31,527 nt of DNA. Source: UBA4656 sp002405525 (GTDB lineage: Bacteria; Pseudomonadota; Gammaproteobacteria; Xanthomonadales; Ahniellaceae). Positions within the stretch are counted from its first letter, which is position 1; every line of letters begins with the position of its first letter. The DNA lies in contig DAIMGT010000047.1 of NCBI GenBank assembly GCA_036723735.1, positions 1-31,527 of the forward strand, in the 5' to 3' direction. Below are positions 16,368 to 25,286 of the stretch, piece by piece. The notes below the pieces were generated by a model, which was not told the DNA's origin, made no database searches, and saw nothing but the letters and a program-made list of their open reading frames with translations. The translations under genes and the position numbers were made by a program.

Positions 16368-18084
16368 CGGCAGCCTCCGGCGGTGCGCTGCAGGCCGGTG
16401 TCACCGCGCCGGCGCGCAGCAGCCACCACTCGCGTCGGTTCGCGGTGCCGACGGGGCTGCCGTGCGGCGGCGCGAAATCGAAGCAGGCATGGGCGTCCAT
16501 GCGGCGCACGAACAGCACGCGGCCGGACGCGTCCTCGGCCAGCCAGGCGAGCGCGCGGGCGCGCTGGCGGGCGTGGCAGTCGAGGTCGTCGTCCGCCTTG
16601 CAGAAGCCGAACTCGCGCACCGGACCCAAAGCCTGCAGCAGGTTCTGCTCCTTCCAGCCCAGCAGGCCGATGGGCGTGTCGGGACCGGCCAGGGCGCGCG
16701 CGTCCTCCATCACGCCGCGGGCGGAGTTCTCACGGTCAAGGAGCGGATGCACCACGAAGCCCCAGCCCAGCCACAGCGCCACCAGCAGCACCGCGCCGCC
16801 GCGCAGCGCGCCGGCCACGCGCCACCACGCCGCCGCCGCCAGCCCGATCCCGCCGACCGCGGCCAGCATGCCCCACAGCCAGACCTGTTCGGCGCCCAGC
16901 CCGCGCTGCTCGACGATGCGCTGGGCGAAGCGCGGTTCGGCGACGAGCGCGGCGATCCCGCCGGCGAACAGCACGCCGGCCAGCAGGATCGTGTAGCCGA
17001 GTACCGCGCGGCGCACGCCGGTGCGCTGGGCCAGCGCATCGAGATACGGGGCCGCGGCCAGCGCCAGCGCGGGCAAGGCGGGCAGGATGTACATGTCGCG
17101 CTTGCCGGCGCTGGCACTGAAGAAGGCCAGCACCAGCAGGGCCCAGGCCAGCGGCAGCACCACGCGCGGGTCGCGCGCCGCGAACGCCTCGCGCCAGGGG
17201 CGCAGCAGCCACGGCAGCAGCAGCGCGAACGGCGCCCAGAACAGCGCGATCACCTCCAGGAAGTACCAGACCGGCTCGTGGTGGTGCCAGGGGTCGAGGT
17301 AGCGGGTCGCGGTCTGCCTGAACAGGATTTCGTCGAGGTAGGCACGATGCTGCGCGTCGCCGTCGTAGAGCGCCTGCAGCACTACCGGCACGAACCACAG
17401 CAGCATCGCCAGCAGGAAGGCGCCAAGGCCCGCCGCCCAGCGCCAGCCGTCGCCGGTCGCGCGCGCCACCAGCCCCGGCCAGCCGCGCCAGCGCAGCACC
17501 ACGAAAGGCAGCAGGACGAGCAGCGGCAAGAAACCCACGCCCTTGGTCACCACGCCGACGCCAGCCGCAAAACAGCCGCCCGCGAACCAGCGCCATGCGG
17601 GGCCGAGCAGCAGGTGGCGCAGGATTCCGTACAGCCCGAGCGTGGTCAGGAAAACGAGGGTGGGATCGATCTGCGCGCGCTTGGCCTGGTAGACGAAGGC
17701 GGGCGCGGCGAGCACCGCGGCGGCGGCCCACAGGCCGGCGCGCGCCCCCCACAAGCGGCGGCCGAGGTCGAAGGTTAGCCACAGCGTGCCGAGCGCGGCC
17801 AGCAGCGAGGGCAGCAGGAACGACCAACGCCAGGACCCCATCGCGAGGTAGGCCAGCGCGAGCAGCCAGAAGTAGACCGGCGGCTTGTCGGGGTAGAGCT
17901 CGCTGCCGCGGCGCGGGAACCACCAGTCGCCGCTCTCGATCATCTGCTTTGCGACCAGCACGAAGCGCGGCTCGTCGGCGGGCCAAGGGTCACGCAGGCC
18001 GAAGCCGGCCGCCAGCACCAGCACGGCGGCGGCGCCCAGCCACAGGGCCGCGCGGCGCTCGGCGGGGGTCGGGAGGAAGCGCAT
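16357..18084 (-). CDS. ArnT-like undecaprenyl-phosphate glycosyltransferase (GT-C)
   Basis: 575-residue polytopic protein with about 11-12 membrane helices. It shows the ArnT/GT83 features: WPADEPRF in the first periplasmic loop (the D-E pair corresponds to the catalytic acidic pair), YPDKPPVYFW, KRAQIDPTLVF, and SAGKRDMYILPALPAL. A soluble C-terminal periplasmic region with several Cys follows residue 470. It probably attaches a sugar from a lipid carrier to LPS or a protein. The gene leads the minus-strand arm. A TAGAAT hexamer sits 6 nt upstream of the ATG and the foldback element starts 38 nt upstream. Confidence 0.85.
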   Translation of the reverse strand: MRFLPTPAERRAALWLGAAAVLVLAAGFGLRDPWPADEPRFVLVAKQMIESGDWWFPRRGSELYPDKPPVYFWLLALAYLAMGSWRWSFLLPSLLAALGTLWLTFDLGRRLWGARAGLWAAAAVLAAPAFVYQAKRAQIDPTLVFLTTLGLYGILRHLLLGPAWRWFAGGCFAAGVGVVTKGVGFLPLLVLLPFVVLRWRGWPGLVARATGDGWRWAAGLGAFLLAMLLWFVPVVLQALYDGDAQHRAYLDEILFRQTATRYLDPWHHHEPVWYFLEVIALFWAPFALLLPWLLRPWREAFAARDPRVVLPLAWALLVLAFFSASAGKRDMYILPALPALALAAAPYLDALAQRTGVRRAVLGYTILLAGVLFAGGIAALVAEPRFAQRIVEQRGLGAEQVWLWGMLAAVGGIGLAAAAWWRVAGALRGGAVLLVALWLGWGFVVHPLLDRENSARGVMEDARALAGPDTPIGLLGWKEQNLLQALGPVREFGFCKADDDLDCHARQRARALAWLAEDASGRVLFVRRMDAHACFDFAPPHGSPVGTANRREWWLLRAGAVTPACSAPPEAAGGP

Positions 18085-18090
18085 GGCGTG

Positions 18091-18096
18091 ATTCTA
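18091..18096 (-). promoter_or_regulatory. -10 hexamer 6 nt before the ArnT-like ATG
   Basis: Minus strand TAGAAT, 6 nt, then ATG 18084. No upstream gene overlaps here and no Shine-Dalgarno is present, so a leaderless transcript is the simplest reading. Confidence 0.5.
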
Positions 18097-18121
18097 GCGG
18101 CGCCTGTGCGGGCTGCCGCTT

Positions 18122-18390
18122 GGGAGCCTCCGAAAAAGCATCCGCACCCGCGTTGTTCCTGTGCGCGTCCGCACCAGGGCGGCGCCGCCGGGCGCGGTGG
18201 TTCCACGGCCAGGGCGGCCGACGCGGGCACGGGCGCGCGCAGAAGCAACCCTCCGGGCCGGAATTGTGTGGCCATCCAGCCGCGTTGCGCGTCTTGTGCG
18301 TGGGTCCACCACGCCTGGCGACGCTCGCCTTGCTGGCCGGCCGCACAACGTGCAGCGCGGGTGCGGATACTCGTTCAGAGGCCCTCTTGG
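18122..18390. repeat. Foldback element, copy 1 (~269 bp imperfect palindrome)
   Basis: This stretch aligns over its whole length with 29432-29701 (about 84% by hand count) in the same orientation. Its ends are inverted repeats: 18126-18152 against 18356-18382 share GCCTC, GAA, ATCCGCACCCGCG. Inner arms 18187-18200 and 18306-18319 also pair (two imperfect positions), and a small hairpin with GGCC arms lies at the centre. There is no convincing reading frame. It separates the ArnT-like gene from the YcgL gene and ends about 30 nt before the YcgL start. It could be a non-autonomous mobile element or a structured RNA gene. Confidence 0.8.
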
Positions 18391-18421
18391 CATTCCGGGC
18401 GCCGACGCCGACACTCGCGGG

Positions 18422-18676
18422 ATGAAGTGCTTCGTCTACCGCAGCGCGCGCCGCGAGGGGACCTACGTCTACCTGCGCGAGCGCGACGCCTTCGCCCTGC
18501 TGCCACCCGATCTGGCCGCCCGGCTCGGCGCGCTCACGCTGGTACTCGAACTCGATCTCGCACCCGGGCGCCGTCTTGCCCGCGAACAGCCCGAGGTGGT
18601 GCACCGCAACCTCTTGGCGCAGGGGTTCCACCTCCAGTTCCCGCCGCCGCACCCCGGCGCCGCGTGGGCGGACTGA
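18422..18676 (+). CDS. YcgL domain-containing protein
   Basis: 84-residue small cytoplasmic protein. MKCFVYRSARREGTYVYL, followed by ALLPPDLAARLG, matches the start of the YcgL family found throughout gammaproteobacteria; its function is not established. The ATG is fixed by the family N-terminus (MxCxVYRS). It lies just downstream of foldback copy 1, so its promoter must lie in or next to that element, and it precedes the ankyrin gene by 25 nt. YcgL next to a large ankyrin membrane protein is an arrangement I know from xanthomonads. Confidence 0.82.
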   Translation: MKCFVYRSARREGTYVYLRERDAFALLPPDLAARLGALTLVLELDLAPGRRLAREQPEVVHRNLLAQGFHLQFPPPHPGAAWAD

Positions 18677-18689
18677 GGCCCTGCCCTCG

Positions 18690-18695
18690 TATACT
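18690..18695 (+). promoter_or_regulatory. -10 hexamer 6 nt before the ankyrin protein ATG
   Basis: TATACT, six nucleotides (GCATCA), ATG 18702. No Shine-Dalgarno is visible, so this gene may be transcribed as a leaderless mRNA independently of YcgL. Confidence 0.5.
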
Positions 18696-18701
18696 GCATC
18701 A

Positions 18702-21700
18702 ATGCCCGCCCTCTCCGCCCGCACCGCGCAGCATGTCGCGCGTCTGCGGTTCTTCGCGCCTGCGCTGTTTCCGGTGGCGGTCGCCGCCCTCGTCGACCAC
18801 CCCGGCGCGCTGTTCCTGCTGCTGTTGGCGCAGCCGCTCTATCTTGCCGGCGCGGTCGCGTTCCTCGGGCACGCGCTGGATGCCGACGCCCCGACCCTGG
18901 CGCTGCGGCGCGGCGTGCCGTTCCTTCTGCTGCTGAGCGCGTACGCGCTGCTGGTGGCGCTGCTGGTGGCCACCCCCCTGGTGTGGATCGCGCGCGAGGC
19001 ATCGGCGCTGAACGCGTTCGCCCTTTCGGTCGGCGTGCTGCTGTCGATCGTGGCGCCCGCGCGGTGGTGGCCGGCCTTCGGACTGGTGTTCCTGTGGGAC
19101 GAGGCCTATCCCGAGTCCGCGCCGGGTTCCTGGATCATCGCAGCGGTGCGGCTCAGCCTCGCCTTCGGCCGACGGCTGGTCCGCGAGCGCGACCCCTGGT
19201 TCGCGGCAGGACTGCCGGTGGCGCTCGGGTTGCTCGCGGTGATCGCCGGCGCGATGGGGCTGACCGGACTGGCCGGTACGCTCCCGAGCGAGTTGCGGGT
19301 CGGTGCGATGTGGATTTGGGCGCTGCTGCTCTGCCCCGCCGCATATCTGCTGCTCGCACATCGCTGCGAGCGTCTGCTGCTCGAAGGGGCGGAATCGCCG
19401 GAGGACCAGGACCCGGCCGCTGCGAAGGCACTGGCGGTGGCCGCCGCGCCGGCCGAGGCCGCGCCGTCCGCGGACCCCGCCGCGCGCGACGCACGGGTGC
19501 TGGCGGCCGCGGCGGGCAACCAGGTCGAACTCGCGCTGCAGCTGCTGCGCGGCGGGGCCAGGCCGGACGCCCTGCCCGGCCCCTACGACCGCGACCAGCG
19601 CTCGCTGGCGATCATCGCCGCCACCGCGCCGGACCTGCGCCTGCTGCGCGAACTGATCCGGCGTGGCGCCGACATCAACCGCGCGGTCGCCGGGCTCACG
19701 CCGCTGCTCGCCGCCACCCGCGACTCCTGGAGCGGACGACTGGACACGGTGATGATGCTGGTCACCAACGGCGCCGATCCGCGCGCGGCCGACCCTGAGG
19801 GCAACACGCCACTGCACTACGCCGCGCTGAGCCGCGACCCCGGTGTGGCGGCGGTGCTGCTCGATGCCGGCGCCGATCCGGCAGCGACCAATCGCGAAGG
19901 CCGCACCCCGCTCGGCATGGCCTGTGCAGCCGGCAACGAGACCCTGCTGCGGTTCCTGCTGGAGCGCGGTGCGCCCGCGGAGGTGCCGCGCGCCGTCCCG
20001 GCCCTGATCGCGGCCTGCAGCGGCGCCGATGATCAGCCCGGGCTGGTTAGGATCCTGGTCCGCCACAAGGCCGCGGTCGCGGCGACGGACCGCCTCGGCC
20101 GCACCGCACTGCACGCCGCCGCCCTGCATGGTCACGCCGAGATGGCAGACGCCCTGCTCGCGGCCGGCGCGCCGATCGACGCTCGCGACGCGCATGGCGT
20201 CACCGCCACGATGGAGGCCGCGCGCGCCGGCGCCAACCGGGTGCTGCAACGACTGATGTTCCGCAAGCCGGCGGTGGACCTGGTCGATCCGGCGGGCCGC
20301 AGCGCGCTGATGATCGCCTGCGCCTCGGGCAAGGCCAACGAGGAAACGGTGCGCCTGCTGCTCGCCCTCGGCGCCGATCCCGCGATCGCCGCCGTCGACG
20401 GCCGGCGCGCGATCGACCATGCGGTGGCTGCAGGCCGCTGGCCGCTGGTGGCGCTGCTCGACCCCGAGTTTCCGCTGCCGAACGCGCTGCAGGACGAGCA
20501 TGACGCAGACGCCGAAGTTCTCGCCATCGGGACCGAGCGCGTCGCCCTGCTCGCCGCCGCGCTTCACCACGGCCGCTTCGGCATGGCCGATGAGCTCCTG
20601 CGCGCCGCTCCGCCGCTGGCGCCGGCGGAGTGCGCCGACGCTTTCCTTCGCCTGGCGGCCGCCGGCGCGGGCCGCGCCGCCCTCGACTGGCTGCTGGCGC
20701 GCGGCATGCCGGTCGATGGCGCGGGCGGTGCGCCCCCGCTGTTCGCGCTGGCCGCGCGGCGCCCGCTGCCGCTGCTCGCGCTGACGGCCCTGGTCGACGC
20801 CGGCGCGCCGACCGGCGGCGGCAACCTGCTGGCCGACCTGCTCGGTGACGGTGACGTCACGACCGAAGCGCTGGAGCCGCTGGCGCTGGCGCTGCTCGAG
20901 CGCGGCGCCAACCCCGGCGCGCGCGACGCCCGGGGGTATCCGCTGCCGATGCTGGCCGCGCAACGTGGCGCGCAACGCCTGCTCGGTCAACTGCTTGCCC
21001 GCGGCATCGACCCGAACGCGGCCGATCCGCGCGGCCATACCGCGCTGCACGCGCTCGCCGCCCAGCCGGAAGCCACGGCGGCGCCGCTGGTCATGGCCCT
21101 GCTGGCGTCCGGCGCCGATCCCGAGCGACCCGCTGCCGACGGGCAGACACCTCTGGGCGCCGCGCTGGCCGCAGGTCGCGGCGGCCTCGCGCGCTGGCTG
21201 TCGTGGGGTGACGGATTCCGCCATCCCGGGCGCGCGCTGCGCGGACCGGACCTCGCGGCCGCGGCGAAGGTGGGCGACCAGGCGGCGGTCGAACGACTGC
21301 TGGCGCTCGGACTGCATTTCGATGCGAGGGACGCGCAGGGCTGCACGGCGCTGCTGCGCGCCTGCGGCGGCGGCCACCTCGCGCTGGTCGCGGACCTGCT
21401 CGACCGCGGTGCCGACCCGGCGCTGGCCGCCGAAACCGGCGCCACCGCGCTCTCGGCCGCGATCAGCGCGCGGCGTGAATCGGTGGTACGCCTGCTGCTC
21501 GAACGCGGCGTCGACCCCAACACGAGGCTGCCGGGCGGCATCACGCCGCTCATGGTGGCCTGCGCTCTGGGCGCGCCCCCGATCGCGCGCGCGCTGCTGG
21601 CGCACGGCGCCGAATCGGCGGCTATCGACGACGCCGACAACAGCGCGCTGCATGCGGCCGCGCAGTTCGCCTTCGCTACGCCCGACGCCGAGCGTGCGCG

Positions 21701-22106
21701 CGAACTCCTGCGCGCGCTGCTCGACGCCGGAACGCCGGCCGACGGGCGCAATCGCGCCGGGCAGACCCCGCTGTTGCTGCTGCTCGGCGCCCGCGCGCCG
21801 GCCGCCACCCCGAGCCCGCAGCGCGCACTGCCGGACCTGCTGCGACCGCTGGTTGCCGCCGGCGCCAACCTCGCAGCGCAGGACGAGCGCGGCGTGTCGG
21901 TGCTGCATGCCGCGGCGATGCACGGCCTGCTGGACGCAGCGCACGCCCTGCTGCGGGCCGGCGCCGATCCGACGCTGGTCGACCGGCTCGGGCGCACCGC
22001 GCATGAGGTCGCGCTGCGGCTCGGATTCGCCGATGTCGGCGGCGAACTGCGCCGCGCAGCGGGGCGACACGGCGGCCTTCAGGCGCCGCCCGGGCGTGGC
22101 GGATAA
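18702..22106 (+). CDS. Large membrane protein with about 20 ankyrin repeats
   Basis: 1134 residues. The first ~235 hold about six hydrophobic segments (for example VPFLLLLSAYALLVALLVA and GLPVALGLLAVIAGAMGL), followed by an Ala/Pro/Glu-rich linker (about 235-265) and then ankyrin repeats to near the C-terminus. Repeats such as NTPLHYAALSRDPGVAAVLL, RTALHAAALHGHAEMADALL and CTALLRACGGGHLALVADLL show the consensus TPLHxAAxxGxxxxxxxLLxxGADP. By eye I count 20-24 units, with degenerate ones in the middle (about 600-720). Ankyrin repeats bind proteins; the partner is unknown, and the repeat domain is probably cytoplasmic if the helix count is even. ATG 18702 is chosen because of the upstream -10; an in-frame extension to 18576 would overlap YcgL. 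Confidence 0.85.
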   Translation: MPALSARTAQHVARLRFFAPALFPVAVAALVDHPGALFLLLLAQPLYLAGAVAFLGHALDADAPTLALRRGVPFLLLLSAYALLVALLVATPLVWIAREASALNAFALSVGVLLSIVAPARWWPAFGLVFLWDEAYPESAPGSWIIAAVRLSLAFGRRLVRERDPWFAAGLPVALGLLAVIAGAMGLTGLAGTLPSELRVGAMWIWALLLCPAAYLLLAHRCERLLLEGAESPEDQDPAAAKALAVAAAPAEAAPSADPAARDARVLAAAAGNQVELALQLLRGGARPDALPGPYDRDQRSLAIIAATAPDLRLLRELIRRGADINRAVAGLTPLLAATRDSWSGRLDTVMMLVTNGADPRAADPEGNTPLHYAALSRDPGVAAVLLDAGADPAATNREGRTPLGMACAAGNETLLRFLLERGAPAEVPRAVPALIAACSGADDQPGLVRILVRHKAAVAATDRLGRTALHAAALHGHAEMADALLAAGAPIDARDAHGVTATMEAARAGANRVLQRLMFRKPAVDLVDPAGRSALMIACASGKANEETVRLLLALGADPAIAAVDGRRAIDHAVAAGRWPLVALLDPEFPLPNALQDEHDADAEVLAIGTERVALLAAALHHGRFGMADELLRAAPPLAPAECADAFLRLAAAGAGRAALDWLLARGMPVDGAGGAPPLFALAARRPLPLLALTALVDAGAPTGGGNLLADLLGDGDVTTEALEPLALALLERGANPGARDARGYPLPMLAAQRGAQRLLGQLLARGIDPNAADPRGHTALHALAAQPEATAAPLVMALLASGADPERPAADGQTPLGAALAAGRGGLARWLSWGDGFRHPGRALRGPDLAAAAKVGDQAAVERLLALGLHFDARDAQGCTALLRACGGGHLALVADLLDRGADPALAAETGATALSAAISARRESVVRLLLERGVDPNTRLPGGITPLMVACALGAPPIARALLAHGAESAAIDDADNSALHAAAQFAFATPDAERARELLRALLDAGTPADGRNRAGQTPLLLLLGARAPAATPSPQRALPDLLRPLVAAGANLAAQDERGVSVLHAAAMHGLLDAAHALLRAGADPTLVDRLGRTAHEVALRLGFADVGGELRRAAGRHGGLQAPPGRGG

Positions 22107-22111
22107 TATTC

Positions 22112-22852
22112 ATGTCGACTTCCATTGCACCGTCACAGCAGCGCCCCATGCCGATCGAACTGTCCGTCATCGTGCCCTGTTTCAACGAGGCCCGGACCCT
22201 GCGCCGCATCCTGGAGGCGATCCGCGGCTGCGGCGTCGAATCGCTGGAAGTCATCGTGGTCGACGACTGCTCGACCGACGGCAGTCTCGCCTTGCTGGAG
22301 GGTGACCTCGCCCCGCTGGTCGACCAGCTGGTGAGGCACCCGGCCAACCGCGGCAAGGGCGCGGCGCTGCGCGCGGGCTTCGCGCTCGCGCGCGGCGACT
22401 GCGTGATGGTGCAGGACGCCGACCTCGAGTACGACCCGCGCGAGTACCCGCGCCTGCTGGCGCCGATCCGCGCGGGCAAGGCCGACGTGGTGTTCGGCAG
22501 TCGCTTCGTCAGCGGCGAGACGCGTCGCGTTCTGTACTTCTGGCACTACGTCGCCAACCAGTTCCTCACCGTAGCGACCAACGTCTTCAGCAACCTCAAC
22601 GTGTCCGACATGGAGACCTGCTACAAGGTCTTCCGCCGCGAAATCATCCGGAACATCAGGCTGTCCGAAGACCGATTCGGCTTCGAACCGGAGGTCACGC
22701 TCAAGCTGGCGCGCATTCCCGACATCCGGGTGTACGAGGTCGGCATCTCCTACTCCGGCCGCACCTACGCCGAAGGCAAGAAGATCGGCTGGAAGGACGG
22801 CGTGCGCGCGCTTTACTGCATCCTCAAGTACGGCCTGCTGCGGCTCGACTGA
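22112..22852 (+). CDS. GT2 glycosyltransferase, dolichol-phosphate mannosyltransferase-like
   Basis: 246-residue GT-A enzyme. LSVIVPCFNEARTLRRIL, VVDDCSTDGS, QDADLEYDP (the DxD site) and VFGSRF are the ordered motifs of polyprenyl-phosphate sugar synthases; ETCYKVFRREI and EVGISYSGRTYAEGKKIGWK are typical of this bacterial subgroup. It lacks a membrane anchor. It may load a sugar on undecaprenyl phosphate and so could feed the two ArnT-like enzymes in this window, but that is inference. The start is ambiguous: ATG 22112 lies only 4 nt after GATAAT (22102-22107), which overlaps the ankyrin stop; ATG 22148 (MPIELSVIVP) is the other candidate. Neither has a Shine-Dalgarno. Confidence 0.88.
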   Translation: MSTSIAPSQQRPMPIELSVIVPCFNEARTLRRILEAIRGCGVESLEVIVVDDCSTDGSLALLEGDLAPLVDQLVRHPANRGKGAALRAGFALARGDCVMVQDADLEYDPREYPRLLAPIRAGKADVVFGSRFVSGETRRVLYFWHYVANQFLTVATNVFSNLNVSDMETCYKVFRREIIRNIRLSEDRFGFEPEVTLKLARIPDIRVYEVGISYSGRTYAEGKKIGWKDGVRALYCILKYGLLRLD

Positions 22853-22870
22853 GGCTGCGAAGCCGCACCG

Positions 22871-24148
22871 TCAGCAACTGCCCGGGGCTGCACGAACGTG
22901 GCCGGCGCCGCGCACCACCCACTTGCAGGTGGTCAGTGACTCCAGCCCCATCGGGCCGTAGGCGTGCAGCTTGGTGGTGCTGATGCCGATCTCGGCGCCC
23001 AGGCCGAGCTCGCTGCCGTCGTTGAAGCGGGTGGATGCGTTGACCATCACCGCGGACGCGTCGACCTCGCGCAGGAAGCGCTGCGCGCGCGCTGCATTAC
23101 GGGTCGCGATCGCCTCGGTGTGCAGCGAGCCGTGGCGGGCGATGTGGGCGAGCGCGGCGTCGAGTCCGTCGACGACCTTCACCGCCAGCACCAGATCGAG
23201 ATACTCCGCGTCCCAGTCGGCCTCGGTCGCAGGCTCGGCGCGCGGCAGCAGCGGCAGCGACCGCGCGTCGGCGCGCAGGCGCACACCGCGCGCCGTCAGC
23301 GCGGCGTGCGCGCGGGGCAGGAAGTCGCCCGCAACGGGCGCATCGACCAGCAGCGTCTCCAGCGCGTTGCACGCCGAAGGGCGCGCGCATTTGCCGTCGA
23401 TCAGCAGCGCCAGCGCCTGGTCGAGGTCGGCATCGCGGTCGACGAAGAGGTGGCACACGCCCTTGTAGTGGCGGATCACGGGCACGCGGCTGACCTCGGC
23501 CACGTGGCGGATCAGGCCTTCGCCGCCGCGCGGGATGGCCAGCGCTATGCAGTCGTCGTGGCGCAGCAGTTCGGCGATCGCGGCGCGGTCCGGCACCGGC
23601 ACCAGGGCGGCGCAGGCGGCCGGCAGGCCGTGCGCGGCAAGGCCCTGCGCGATCGCCGCGGCCAGCGCCGCATTGCTGCGCCGCGCCTCGGAGCCACCAC
23701 GCAGCAGCGCGGCGTTGCCAGACTTCAGGCACAGCACGGCGGCGTCGACCGTCACGTTGGGCCGCGATTCGTAGATCATCGCCACCACGCCCAGCGGCAC
23801 GCGCAGGCGCCCGATCTCGAGGCCGTCGGCGCGCGGCGCCCGCCACTCGACACCGCCGAGCGGGTCGGGCAGTGCCGCCACCTCGCGCACCGCGCGCACG
23901 ATGCCGGTGAGCCGCGCCGGATCCAGCCGCAAGCGATCAACGAGCGCGTCCGATAAACCGGCCTCGCGCGCGGCTGTGACGTCCTCGGCGTTCGCGGCGA
24001 GTATGCCGGCGGCTTGGGATTCCAGGGCGCCCGCGATCGACGTCAGCAGCGCTTCGCGCGCCGCCCCGTCGAGTACGGCCAGCCGTCGCGAAACGGCGAG
24101 CGCGTCCTCGGCCGCGCGGCGCAACAGATCGGCCTGCGGGTGGCTCAC
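22871..24148 (-). CDS. proA: Gamma-glutamyl phosphate reductase
   Basis: Second step of proline synthesis: NADPH-dependent reduction of gamma-glutamyl phosphate to glutamate semialdehyde. It has 425 residues (E. coli 417). VPLGVVAMIYESRPNVTVDA, the glycine-rich LRGGSEARRSN, and GKCARPSACNALETLL with the catalytic Cys are all clear, as is the C-terminal GLGAEIGISTTKLHAYGPMG. The start is GTG 24148, overlapping the proB stop in GTGA (24145-24148), which is classical translational coupling. An open frame continues upstream but only as a shadow of proB. Confidence 0.96.
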   Translation of the reverse strand: MSHPQADLLRRAAEDALAVSRRLAVLDGAAREALLTSIAGALESQAAGILAANAEDVTAAREAGLSDALVDRLRLDPARLTGIVRAVREVAALPDPLGGVEWRAPRADGLEIGRLRVPLGVVAMIYESRPNVTVDAAVLCLKSGNAALLRGGSEARRSNAALAAAIAQGLAAHGLPAACAALVPVPDRAAIAELLRHDDCIALAIPRGGEGLIRHVAEVSRVPVIRHYKGVCHLFVDRDADLDQALALLIDGKCARPSACNALETLLVDAPVAGDFLPRAHAALTARGVRLRADARSLPLLPRAEPATEADWDAEYLDLVLAVKVVDGLDAALAHIARHGSLHTEAIATRNAARAQRFLREVDASAVMVNASTRFNDGSELGLGAEIGISTTKLHAYGPMGLESLTTCKWVVRGAGHVRAAPGSC

Positions 24149-25248
24149 AGCAACACCAGGTCGTCGCGGTGGACCGCGGTCTCGGGCCCTTGGTAGCCCA
24201 GCACCGCGGCGATCGCCGAACTCGAGCGCCCGGCGATGCGCTTGAGTTCGCCCGCGTCGTACTGCGCGATGCCCTTGGCCAGCGGCGCGCCCTCGCGCTC
24301 GACAATCTCGACCGCGTCGCCGGCGCGGAACGCGCCGTCCACCGCCACCACGCCGGCCGGCAGCAGCGAGGCGCCGCGCTCGCGCAGGGCCCGCGCAGCG
24401 CCCGCGTCGACCACGATCCGTCCCTGGCTGGCGAGCGCATGTCGCATCCAGTGGTCCTTCGCGCCGCCGCGGCTGGCGGCGGGCTCGAAGAGCGTGCCCG
24501 GGCAATCGCCGCGCGAGAGCGCCTCCAGCGCCGGCGCGCTGCGGCCGTTCGCGACGACGGTGGCGATGCCGCGCGCGCCGGCCTTCTGCGCCGCCTCCAG
24601 CTTGGTTCGCATCCCGCCGGTGCCGACCGCGGAACCGGTCCCGCCGGCCAGCGCCAGCACCGCGTCGTCGACCGCCGCCACCCGCGGCAGCAGGCGCGCG
24701 TCCGGCCGCGTGCGCGGGTCGGCGTCGTACAGGCCGTCGATGTCGGACAGGATCAGCAGCAGGTCGGCTTCGACCAGGACCGCGACGTGCGCGGCGAGGT
24801 TGTCGTTGTCGCCGAGGCGCAGCTCATCCACCGCCACCGAGTCGTTCTCGTTGACGATCGGCAGCGCGCCGAGGCGCAGCAGTTCACGCAGGGTGTTCTT
24901 GGCGTTGACGAAGCGCCGGCGGTTCTGGAGGTCGTCGTAGCCGAGCAGGACCTGCGCGCACGGGAAGTCGAACAATCGCGCCCAGGCCTCCAGCATGCGG
25001 GGCTGGCCGAGCGCGGCCAGCGCCTGTTTGGCCGGAATGCCGATCGCCTCGCCACCGCCGAGCAGAGCGCGTCCGGCGGCCACCGCACCGGAGGACACCA
25101 GCACCACCTCGCGGCCGGCCGCGCGCGCATCGGCCACGAAGCGCGCGATGCCGAGCAGGTGTCGCGTCGACAGGCGACGCCCCTCGGGCGCGATCAGGTT
25201 GCTGCCGACCTTGAGGACGGCGCGTTTCCAGGCGGGAAGCGGAACCAT
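24145..25248 (-). CDS. proB: Glutamate 5-kinase
   Basis: First step of proline synthesis: ATP-dependent phosphorylation of glutamate. 367 residues, identical in length to E. coli ProB, so it contains both the amino-acid-kinase domain and the C-terminal PUA domain (from about residue 275). Motifs: KVGSNLIAPEG, VSSGAVAAGRALLG, NENDSVAVDELRLGDNDNLA and GTGGMRTKLEAA. ATG 25248 is preferred for length, but it has no Shine-Dalgarno. A GTG at 25290 overlaps the gpsA stop as GTGA and would add 14 residues, the same junction used between proB and proA, so it must be considered. Confidence 0.95.
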   Translation of the reverse strand: MVPLPAWKRAVLKVGSNLIAPEGRRLSTRHLLGIARFVADARAAGREVVLVSSGAVAAGRALLGGGEAIGIPAKQALAALGQPRMLEAWARLFDFPCAQVLLGYDDLQNRRRFVNAKNTLRELLRLGALPIVNENDSVAVDELRLGDNDNLAAHVAVLVEADLLLILSDIDGLYDADPRTRPDARLLPRVAAVDDAVLALAGGTGSAVGTGGMRTKLEAAQKAGARGIATVVANGRSAPALEALSRGDCPGTLFEPAASRGGAKDHWMRHALASQGRIVVDAGAARALRERGASLLPAGVVAVDGAFRAGDAVEIVEREGAPLAKGIAQYDAGELKRIAGRSSSAIAAVLGYQGPETAVHRDDLVLL

Positions 25249-25286
25249 GCAGCCAGTCAAGCGCAAGCGCGGCGAGGCCGCAAGGC

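Noticed and set aside
18699..22070. A 1123-codon open frame on the minus strand opposite the ankyrin gene
   Set aside because: It mirrors the ankyrin repeat periodicity and is Arg/Gln/Gly-rich. It is a codon-bias shadow; the plus-strand frame has coherent ankyrin consensus.
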